DNA of 8,378 bases from Bacteroidales bacterium (lineage in GTDB: Bacteria; Bacteroidota; Bacteroidia; Bacteroidales; Dysgonomonadaceae): contig JAAYFR010000217.1 of assembly GCA_012728155.1 (NCBI GenBank), positions 1 through 8,378 of the forward strand. The letters run 5' to 3'. Below the pieces are notes generated by a model, which was given only the letters and a program-made list of their open reading frames with translations, was not told the DNA's origin and made no database searches. The first letter of the stretch is position 1, and each line of letters opens with the position of its first letter. This document shows positions 1 to 5,390 of the stretch, piece by piece. A program made the position numbers and the translations under genes.

Positions 1-15
1 CATTACAACTTTCAT
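1..15 (-). CDS. Start of a divergent gene, cut by the left edge (product unknown)
   Basis: Read on the - strand, bases 15 to 1 give ATG and four further open codons, encoding M-K-V-V-M, and then leave the window. Just upstream on that strand lies an A/G-rich stretch containing AAGGA about 8 bases before the ATG, a plausible ribosome binding site in a phylum that often lacks one. A TAnnTTTG-type -7 element (72-79) sits about 60 bases upstream in the right orientation. The helicase gene faces the other way, so this would be a divergent pair sharing roughly 115 bases. Five codons cannot identify a product, and the start could be chance. Confidence 0.4.
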
Positions 16-71
16 GGACTTTTCCTTTTAATATTTATACTGTTTAAATTCTAATTTTCTGATTTTGACTA

Positions 72-79
72 CAAATTTA
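72..79 (-). promoter_or_regulatory. Possible -7 element for the leftward gene
   Basis: On the - strand this reads TAAATTTG, an exact match to the Bacteroidota -7 consensus TAnnTTTG. No matching TTTG is present 19-21 bases upstream, so only half of the promoter is supported. It would place transcription start near base 65, giving a leader of about 50 bases before the ATG at base 15. Confidence 0.3.
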
Positions 80-108
80 GAAAAAGAATGATAATTGTGC
101 TACTTTTA
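76..108 (+). promoter_or_regulatory. Weak candidate promoter of the helicase gene
   Basis: TACTTTTA (101-108) differs from the -7 consensus TAnnTTTG at the last base, and TTTA (76-79) lies 21 bases upstream where TTTG is expected. Both boxes are imperfect. If it is used, transcription would begin near base 115, downstream of the first possible ATG (88), and translation would have to start at the ATG at 130. Confidence 0.25.
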
Positions 109-129
109 CGGGAAAAAATAGCGAAAAAA

Positions 130-1554
130 ATGGTAAATCGGTTTTTTATTGAGAAAATAAGCGCTTATTTCCCGTTTAACTTCACGGATGACCAAATAAA
201 AGCGATTGAAAAAATTGTAGGTTTTCTTTTTTCAGGGATCAACGATCAAATTTTTTTATTGAGAGGATATGCCGGTACGGGAAAATCCTCTCTAATCGGA
301 AGTCTTGTAAAGGCGATGACCGAGTTCAGGCAAAAAACCGTATTATTGGATCCTACCGGAAGGGCAGCGAAAGTTTTTTCGGGTTATGCAGATCAGCAAG
401 CATTCACAATCCATAAAAAAATATATCGTCAGCAGAAGTTTGGCGAGGATTCGTTCCATTTTACCCTTTCCGAGAATCTGCATAAGGATACTCTTTTTAT
501 TGTGGACGAAGCATCCATGGTCAGCAATGAATCGTCCGATTTTTCCACTTTCGGCTCGGGAAGAGTATTGGACGACCTGATTGAATATGTCTATTCCGCA
601 CAGGGATGCAGGATACTTTTTGTGGGCGACAATGCACAGTTGCCGCCAGTAAAGCAGGAAAACAGTCCTGCACTCGACAGCGATATGCTGCGTTCATACG
701 CATTGGAAGTAACGGAAGCAACCCTTACTCAGATTGTGCGTCAGGAGGAAGAGTCGGGGATACTGTATAATGCCACTATGCTGAGGGATGCATTGAGATT
801 TCGACAGACAGGAGAGTATCCGAAGTTAAAGTTGATCGGTTTTACCGATGTGTTGCCTATTTCCGGCACGGAATTGATTGATGAATTATCCAATTCCTAT
901 CAAAAAGAAGGAATCGAAGAAACCATCGTCATCTCCCGTTCCAATAAAAGGGTGAATGCGTATAATAATGGAATCAGGAATAGGGTATTGTTCCGTGAAG
1001 AGGAGATAGCTGCAGGTGACCTGTTGATGATCACCAAAAATAATTATTTCTGGATAGAGAGTTTTGAGGAACTCGATTTTTTGGCAAACGGGGAGTTTGT
1101 AGAGGTGCAACGGGTTAGGGGTGAAGAGGAAATGTATGGTTTCAGATTCTGTAATGTGTTGCTGTATCACCGTGATTATGAAATTGAATTTGATGCGAAA
1201 ATCATTTTAGATGTGTTGCATTCCGAAACGCCTGGCCTTACGCGAGAGCAAAGCAATCAACTCTTTTTCAATGTGATGGAGGATTATATCGACGTGCCCC
1301 ACAAGCGGGAGAGGTATAAGAGGGTGAAATCAAATCCATGGTTTAATGCCTTACAGGTGAAATATGGTTATGCCGTTACCTGTCATAAGGCACAGGGCGG
1401 TGAGTGGAAGAATGTGTTCCTCGATCTGGGGTATATCCAGCAATCCTATATGGGTGAAAATTTTTACCGTTGGCTTTATACATCCATTACTCGTAGTTCA
1501 AGGAGGCTATTTCTTGTAAATTTGCCGAATGATTTTGTGGAGCTTTCCAAATAA
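130..1554 (+). CDS. RecD-like superfamily 1 ATP-dependent DNA helicase
   Basis: A 474-residue cytoplasmic helicase of the RecD/Dda-like SF1 group, expected to unwind DNA with ATP in repair or recombination. Numbered from the ATG at 130, it shows Walker A GYAGTGKSS (46-54), a motif Ia-like DPTGRAAKVF stretch (about 75-84), Walker B VDEAS (125-129) and motif III GDNAQLPPV (166-174). The C-terminal UvrD_C_2-type region has CHKAQGGEW (about 418-426) and a motif VI-like YTSITRSS with the arginine finger near 455. The frame opens at an ATG at 88, adding 14 residues (M-I-I-V-L-L-L...). I prefer 130 because family members, as I recall them, begin shortly before the TxDQ-containing helix, and a weak -7 box lies between the two ATGs. 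No nuclease domain is visible. Nothing shows which repair pathway it serves. Confidence 0.85.
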   Translation: MVNRFFIEKISAYFPFNFTDDQIKAIEKIVGFLFSGINDQIFLLRGYAGTGKSSLIGSLVKAMTEFRQKTVLLDPTGRAAKVFSGYADQQAFTIHKKIYRQQKFGEDSFHFTLSENLHKDTLFIVDEASMVSNESSDFSTFGSGRVLDDLIEYVYSAQGCRILFVGDNAQLPPVKQENSPALDSDMLRSYALEVTEATLTQIVRQEEESGILYNATMLRDALRFRQTGEYPKLKLIGFTDVLPISGTELIDELSNSYQKEGIEETIVISRSNKRVNAYNNGIRNRVLFREEEIAAGDLLMITKNNYFWIESFEELDFLANGEFVEVQRVRGEEEMYGFRFCNVLLYHRDYEIEFDAKIILDVLHSETPGLTREQSNQLFFNVMEDYIDVPHKRERYKRVKSNPWFNALQVKYGYAVTCHKAQGGEWKNVFLDLGYIQQSYMGENFYRWLYTSITRSSRRLFLVNLPNDFVELSK

Positions 1555-1566
1555 TGATTACTTTTG
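1534..1566 (+). promoter_or_regulatory. Promoter of the conserved-protein/rsmI gene run
   Basis: TTTG (1534-1537), a 21-base spacer and TACTTTTG (1559-1566) fit the Bacteroidota consensus TTTG-N19-21-TAnnTTTG exactly. The -33 box lies inside the last codons of the helicase gene and the -7 box follows its stop. Transcription would start near 1573, leaving a leader of about 65 bases before the ATG at 1638. It makes the downstream run independent of the helicase gene. Confidence 0.6.
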
Positions 1567-1637
1567 TAAGTGGCAAGAAATGCGACATTGTCTAAAAGTG
1601 AGCCAGTAATAAAAATTATCAGCAAAAAAATAATCAA

Positions 1638-2297
1638 ATGTCGAAAAAAAGGGATGAATATATCGATCAGCTTTTGAGCGATCTTAGATTATTGGAACAA
1701 CGCCTCTTTTCGGTGAAGGAAAGTGATGCGTTGCCTTTCTCATTCTTTAGTGCCTCTTTTGATCGGATCGAGAAGATCTCAAGATCGCTCCATGAACTGG
1801 AGCTGATGCAGATTGGGGAGATGAAAGAACAGATGGAGCGGTTGGTGAGTTTTCTGTCGGAAAACTCTTCCAAAGAGACGGATGAGATCGTAAAAGAGGA
1901 GGGTGTAGAAGCTCCCTCCAGAGAAAGAATAACTTTACCTGAATACCGTGATCCGAGAACGGATGAAATGGCCCCCTCTTCTATTGGCAAAGAACAAACT
2001 CTCCATTTCGAAAATAATGAACCGGAGAAACATACCCCGCTCTCTTTGAATGATTTTATCCAGGCCCCTCCCGCATTGTTGGATTTGAAACGAGGAATCA
2101 GTCTCAATGATCGTTTTCTGTTTCAGCGTGAATTGTTTAATAACAACCGGCAGGAGATGGATAAGGTAATGGAGACTTTAAACAAATTGGGTAGCCTTGA
2201 AGAAGCAGAAAATTATTTGATGCGCCAATACAATTGGGACTTCGAAGATCAAACGGTAAAAGAGTTTCTACTGGTCATCAAAAAAGGATTTGAGTAA
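1638..2297 (+). CDS. Conserved Bacteroidota protein of unknown function
   Basis: A 219-residue protein with no signal peptide or membrane segment, so probably cytoplasmic. It has three parts. Residues 1-75 are a charged, probably helical region. Residues about 76-140 are rich in E, S, K and P and look disordered. Residues about 148-218 form a compact helical domain containing ISLNDRFLFQRELF and ending in a W-D-F-E-D stretch (200-204) and a basic helix. The C-terminal pattern (SLNDRF..QRELF...LEEA..YL...) recurs, as far as I remember, in many Bacteroides and Parabacteroides hypothetical proteins, so the gene is real, but no biochemical role is known to me. The stop is 11 bases before the rsmI start, indicating one transcript. 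Its own promoter is at 1534-1566. The link to ribosome modification is only by neighbourhood. Confidence 0.8.
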   Translation: MSKKRDEYIDQLLSDLRLLEQRLFSVKESDALPFSFFSASFDRIEKISRSLHELELMQIGEMKEQMERLVSFLSENSSKETDEIVKEEGVEAPSRERITLPEYRDPRTDEMAPSSIGKEQTLHFENNEPEKHTPLSLNDFIQAPPALLDLKRGISLNDRFLFQRELFNNNRQEMDKVMETLNKLGSLEEAENYLMRQYNWDFEDQTVKEFLLVIKKGFE

Positions 2298-2308
2298 ACA
2301 CAAAAGTA

Positions 2309-2983
2309 GTGAGCATAGGAAAACTGTATGTGGTGCCCACGCCGATAGGCAATCTGGAGGATATGACGTTAAGAGCGATCAGAGTACTGAAGGAGTGTGA
2401 CCTGATTCTTGCGGAAGATACGCGTACCAGCAGTGTCTTACTGAAACATTTTGGCATAGAGACTGCTATGCGGTCCCATCATAAATTCAATGAACATCGG
2501 ACGGTGGGATCTGTTGTGGAGAGGATGAAGGGAGGAGAATCTATCGCTTTGATATCAGATGCCGGCACACCCTCTGTTTCCGACCCCGGGTTTTTGCTGG
2601 TTCGTGCTAGCCTGCAGGAGGGGATAGAGGTGGAGTGTCTTCCTGGAGCGACCGCCTTTGTGCCTGCCCTTGTTGAATCGGGATTGGCATCCGAACGTTT
2701 TTGTTTTGAAGGCTTTTTGCCACAAAAGAAAGGAAGACAATCACGTTTGCTACAACTCTCGGAGGAGCACCGGACTATGATTTTCTATGAATCGCCCTAT
2801 CGGGTGTTGAAAACACTTTCTCAGCTTGCGGAGAATATGGGGGACGACCGTTTGGCTTCGGTGTCGAGAGAGATATCGAAATTCTATGCGGAGACAGTCA
2901 GGGGTACTCTGCGAGAGTTAATTTCCCACTTTAACGAAAATGAACCAAGAGGAGAGTTTGTCATTGTAGTGGCAGGAAAATAA
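2309..2983 (+). CDS. rsmI: 16S rRNA (cytidine(1402)-2'-O)-methyltransferase RsmI
   Basis: A 224-residue cytoplasmic SAM-dependent methyltransferase of the tetrapyrrole-methylase (class III) fold. RsmI 2'-O-methylates C1402 of 16S rRNA in the decoding centre of the 30S subunit. Family motifs are all present: KLYVVPTPIGNLEDMTLRA at the N-terminus, LAEDTR (about 34-39), SDAGTPSVSDPGF (SAM-binding loop, about 83-95), LPGATA (about 109-114), and GFLPQKKGRQ (about 134-143). It is shorter than the E. coli protein (about 286 residues) because it lacks the C-terminal extension, as is common in this phylum. The start must be the GTG at 2309: the frame is closed by a TGA at 2291-2293, no ATG lies between, and the next Met would remove the first beta strand. 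It is probably co-transcribed with the gene 11 bases upstream. Confidence 0.95.
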   Translation: MSIGKLYVVPTPIGNLEDMTLRAIRVLKECDLILAEDTRTSSVLLKHFGIETAMRSHHKFNEHRTVGSVVERMKGGESIALISDAGTPSVSDPGFLLVRASLQEGIEVECLPGATAFVPALVESGLASERFCFEGFLPQKKGRQSRLLQLSEEHRTMIFYESPYRVLKTLSQLAENMGDDRLASVSREISKFYAETVRGTLRELISHFNENEPRGEFVIVVAGK

Positions 2984-3032
2984 AACTATTTGATAGCATC
3001 AATCGTTTAATAGAAAGAAAAAATTTAATCGT

Positions 3033-3887
3033 ATGAAGAAGATTGGAATACTGTTTTTTGTTATTGGATTCGTCGTTGCATGTACCAATGTGAGAGAATC
3101 GAAAGAGTATAAAGAGCTTCAAGCTCAACGTGATTCCTTATTACAGCAGTTTGCTGGTACGGAAACTGAGGCCGCCGAAATGATGGCAGTGATCAGCGAG
3201 GTTGAGGAGAATTTCGCCAGAATAAGAGAAGCGGAGAAATATATCTCTACTCAGTCGGCAGATGGAGGTGAAATGAGTAAGGCTACCCGGGATAAGGTGA
3301 ATGATAATTTTAAGATGATCAACGAGATATTACAAAAAAATAAGGCGCAATTAGATGAGTTGAATAAGAAATATAGTGGAAGTAATAAGGAAATTGTATC
3401 ATTGAAAAATACGATCACCCGGTTGAATAGCGAGATGAGGGAGAGCTCGAAACGATTGACAGAATTGCAAACTCAACTGGCACAGAAGGATGAACAAATT
3501 ATCCAACTATCACAGGATATCGCTTCTCTCGCTGTTGAGGCGGAACAGCAATCGCATACTATCATGGAGCAGGATCGATCATTACATACCGCTTACTATG
3601 TCTTTGGTACCGCCAGAGAGTTGAAGGATCAGAAGATCCTTTCCGGGGGATTTCTCCAACAGACGCGTGTGCTGCAGGATACATTCAATAAAGATTATTT
3701 TTTGAAGATAGATATCCGCGAGGTAACCGAAATACCGTTGTATAGCTCTAAAGGTAAACTCTGGTCTACACATCCCGAAGGTACCTATGAGTTTGTGAAG
3801 GGGGATGACGGAAATCTCACTTTTTTAATTACCGATACCCAGCGCTTCTGGAGCCTTACCAAATATTTGATTATTGAAGTGCACTGA
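3033..3887 (+). CDS. Coiled-coil lipoprotein, resembles the Cbp1 collagen-binding adhesin family
   Basis: A 284-residue predicted lipoprotein. The signal peptide (1-16) is hydrophobic and ends in the lipobox V-V-A-C with Cys17 as lipidation site. Residues about 22-185 are charged and heptad-like (KEYKELQAQRDSLL near 24-37, then NTITRLNSEMRE, LTELQTQLAQKDEQIIQLS), indicating a long coiled coil. Residues about 186-284 form a mixed beta domain (AYYVFGTARELKDQKILSGG, then FLKIDIREVTEIPLYS, ending in FWSLTKYLIIEV). This order of coiled coil then YYV-GT-ELK-GI/ILSGG domain matches, from memory, the Bacteroides fragilis Cbp1 family. Collagen binding is not evident from the sequence and may not hold here. 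D34-S35-L36 fits the Bacteroides O-glycosylation motif. The gene lies 49 bases after rsmI and 21 before the nucleotidase, probably in the same transcript. Confidence 0.8.
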   Translation: MKKIGILFFVIGFVVACTNVRESKEYKELQAQRDSLLQQFAGTETEAAEMMAVISEVEENFARIREAEKYISTQSADGGEMSKATRDKVNDNFKMINEILQKNKAQLDELNKKYSGSNKEIVSLKNTITRLNSEMRESSKRLTELQTQLAQKDEQIIQLSQDIASLAVEAEQQSHTIMEQDRSLHTAYYVFGTARELKDQKILSGGFLQQTRVLQDTFNKDYFLKIDIREVTEIPLYSSKGKLWSTHPEGTYEFVKGDDGNLTFLITDTQRFWSLTKYLIIEVH

Positions 3888-3908
3888 CCCTTCTCCCTCT
3901 CTTTGGTG

Positions 3909-4601
3909 ATGCGATATAAGAATCTTTTTATTGATCTGGACGATACCCTCTGGGATATCCATAGAAATGGGAAGGAGTGTTTGGAGGAGATTTATCGTGA
4001 TTACGGATATGAGGAATTTTATCCTACGTTCGACGCATATTATGATATTTATATGCCCGGCAATCATCATCTATGGGGATTATACAGGCAGGGGGAGATT
4101 ACGAAGGAGAAGCTTATAGTGGAACGGTTTTTGGCTCCTGTAAGGGAGTTTGGGATCGTTGATCCCGAGTATGCAAAGCGGTTGAGTGATGATTTCCTGG
4201 AAAGAACTACCCTTAAAACAAGGTTGATCGAGGGAACGTTGGATCTGTTAGACTACCTGAAGCCTAAATATCGGATGCACATCCTTTCTAATGGATTCAG
4301 GGAGGTGCAGTTTAAAAAGATCGAAAATTCAGGCTTAAAACCTTATTTCGACAAGGTGATCCTCTCCGAGGAGGCACAGATTAATAAACCCCATCCCGAT
4401 ATATTCACTTATGCATTGAAGAATACCAATTCAAGGCGAGATCAGACGATGATGATAGGTGATAGTTGGGATGCCGATATCGTTGGGGCACACCAAAGCC
4501 GTATAGCGCAGATATGGTTCAATCCGGAAGGGATGGCCCCGGATGGATTTGAACCAACCTTCACGGTGCAGACACTCGAAGAGATCAAAGAAATTTTGTA
4601 A
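3909..4601 (+). CDS. yjjG: HAD-family noncanonical pyrimidine nucleotidase, YjjG type
   Basis: A 230-residue cytoplasmic HAD hydrolase. YjjG enzymes dephosphorylate nucleoside monophosphates, with preference for noncanonical pyrimidines, which helps clear damaged precursors. Motif I is IDLDDTLWD (Asp9 nucleophile, Asp11 general acid/base). A helical C1 cap follows (about 17-100, with MPGNHHLWGLYRQGEIT). Motif II is HILSNGF (Ser127), motif III is NKPHPDIF (Lys160) and motif IV is GDSWDAD (Asp185, Asp190). All catalytic residues are present. The codons TTG, GTG and ATG stand in a row at 3903-3911; I take the ATG at 3909 because MRYKNLFIDLDDTLW matches the usual N-terminus. It is 21 bases downstream of the lipoprotein gene and converges on the flavodoxin gene. 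The substrate is inferred from the family. Confidence 0.88.
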   Translation: MRYKNLFIDLDDTLWDIHRNGKECLEEIYRDYGYEEFYPTFDAYYDIYMPGNHHLWGLYRQGEITKEKLIVERFLAPVREFGIVDPEYAKRLSDDFLERTTLKTRLIEGTLDLLDYLKPKYRMHILSNGFREVQFKKIENSGLKPYFDKVILSEEAQINKPHPDIFTYALKNTNSRRDQTMMIGDSWDADIVGAHQSRIAQIWFNPEGMAPDGFEPTFTVQTLEEIKEIL

Positions 4602-4611
4602 TATGTCGGGT

Positions 4612-5118
4612 TTATTTGAAATAGGGTTTCAAGGTTTCTAACCAATTGATAATACGCTCTTCTGTCAATTCGGGTTCCGAATCATCGTCGAGTGGGAGAC
4701 CCACAAATTTGCCCTCTATAAATGCCCTGGAATATTCAAAATCATATCCTTTGGGAGATACTTCTCCAATGACGGTAGCCCCTTTCTGAGTGACAATTTC
4801 ATACAGTATACCGATGGCATCCACAAATGAACCGGGATAAATAGAGGCATCGCCTAAACCAAAAATGGCGATGGTTTTCCCTGACAGGTCCAGCTTTTCG
4901 AACTTGGGATAAAAATCATTCCAATCATCCTGCAGATCTTGCACACCCCATGTGGAAACGCCCAAAATCAACACATCATGGGTGAGGAACGGCGTTTCAT
5001 CTCCCTCATGGATGTTTACAAGGGTGGGGGAAAAATCAGCCAATAATTCGGCGATTTTTTCTGCTGCATTCTTGGTATGTTCGGTGCTCGAACCATAAAT
5101 AATCGCGATCGACTTCAT
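4612..5118 (-). CDS. fldA: Flavodoxin, long-chain type
   Basis: A 168-residue acidic cytoplasmic FMN electron carrier that can stand in for ferredoxin, often under low iron. The FMN phosphate loop is YGSSTEHTK (8-16), the first isoalloxazine loop is STWGVQDLQDDW (55-66) with Trp57, and the second is GLGDASIYPGSFVDA (87-101) with Tyr94 as the expected stacking residue. The stretch at about 125-146 (YDFEYSRAFIEGKFVGLPLDDD) is the insertion that marks long-chain flavodoxins. The start ATG at 5118 lies directly before the first beta strand (KSIAIIYGSS). Its stop is 10 bases from that of the nucleotidase gene, with no clear terminator between. A weak -7-like sequence TAACTTTA lies on the - strand at 5215-5222 without a -33 partner. 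The redox partners are not encoded in the window. Confidence 0.93.
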   Translation of the reverse strand: MKSIAIIYGSSTEHTKNAAEKIAELLADFSPTLVNIHEGDETPFLTHDVLILGVSTWGVQDLQDDWNDFYPKFEKLDLSGKTIAIFGLGDASIYPGSFVDAIGILYEIVTQKGATVIGEVSPKGYDFEYSRAFIEGKFVGLPLDDDSEPELTEERIINWLETLKPYFK

Positions 5119-5151
5119 GAGAATATTCTTTTTTATGTTCGGAGCGGGAAT

Positions 5152-5176
5152 ATACCGCCTCTAATAAATGGCGTAT
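5152..5176. repeat. Inverted repeat upstream of the flavodoxin gene
   Basis: ATACCGCC (5152-5159) and GGCGTAT (5170-5176) are reverse complements apart from one extra C, separated by 10 A/T-rich bases. It lies 34-58 bases before the flavodoxin ATG. It could be an operator or a leader stem-loop. I do not recognise it as a known regulator site. Confidence 0.4.
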
Positions 5177-5236
5177 CTCCGTCTCCCGGCCGTGATTTTA
5201 TATAGATAATCGTGTAAAGTTAATATAAGTTTTAAT

Positions 5237-5273
5237 TTTTTGTGCATCTTTTCTCCTATTTTTGTGCATCTTT
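5237..5273. repeat. 15-base direct repeat, 22-base period
   Basis: TTTTTGTGCATCTTT occurs at 5237-5251 and again without mismatch at 5259-5273. The 22-base period is close to two helical turns, so two bound proteins would sit on the same face of the DNA. The second copy contains the 3' part of the -7 box at 5257-5264. It may be a paired activator or repressor site, or a duplicated promoter piece. Confidence 0.55.
5257..5264 (+). promoter_or_regulatory. Probable -7 element of the M23 lipoprotein gene
   Basis: TATTTTTG matches TAnnTTTG exactly. The nearest upstream TTTG (5239-5242) is only 14 bases away instead of 19-21, so the -33 half is not supported, which would fit an activator-dependent promoter. 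Start of transcription would be near 5271, giving a leader of about 120 bases before the ATG at 5391. Confidence 0.4.
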
Positions 5274-5275
5274 GT

Positions 5276-5297
5276 ATCCAGATTAACTTAATCGGAT
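5276..5297. repeat. Near-perfect 22-base palindrome at the predicted transcript 5' end
   Basis: GATTAA (5281-5286), a central C, and TTAATC (5288-5293) form an exact palindrome. It extends outward as ATCC (5276-5279) paired with GGAT (5294-5297), with one unpaired A at 5280. As DNA it looks like a dimer-binding operator just downstream of the likely start site. As RNA it could fold into an 8-pair hairpin with a 5-base loop at the very 5' end. Confidence 0.5.
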
Positions 5298-5326
5298 CCA
5301 TCTCTTTCCCGGAATCCAAAAGCGCG

Positions 5327-5368
5327 TAATAGAGGCCTATCAGTGAATCTATTATTTTTCTTGCCTCT
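5327..5368 (+). repeat. Two overlapping, mutually exclusive inverted repeats in the M23 gene leader
   Basis: TAATAGA (5327-5333) pairs with TCTATTA (5348-5354) across 14 bases. AGAGGC (5331-5336) pairs with GCCTCT (5363-5368) across 26 bases. The left arms share AGA at 5331-5333, so only one hairpin can form at a time. Both lie in the untranslated leader, ending 22 bases before the ATG. No U-run follows to make a classical terminator. Confidence 0.35.
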
Positions 5369-5390
5369 GCTGGAACCGGGAAAATGGTAA

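Noticed and set aside
886..1170. 94-codon open frame on the - strand within the helicase gene
   Set aside because: It is antisense to the conserved helicase frame, has no promoter, and has no recognisable motif.
1667..2107. 146-codon open frame on the - strand inside the unknown-protein gene
   Set aside because: It is serine-rich and low in structure, as expected of an antisense shadow. The + strand frame has a promoter and a conserved C-terminal domain.
2985..2995. CTATTTGATAG as a promoter or terminator after rsmI
   Set aside because: The stem has four pairs with a 3-base loop and no T-run, and the -7 box would need TA where the sequence has AC.
4602..4611. Possible terminator between the convergent nucleotidase and flavodoxin genes
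   Set aside because: The gap is only 10 bases and no stem followed by a T-run could be found in or around it.
5203..5222. Fur-box-like GATAAT stretch upstream of the flavodoxin gene
   Set aside because: Only one half-site resembles GATAAT; the rest does not fit the 7-1-7 inverted pattern.
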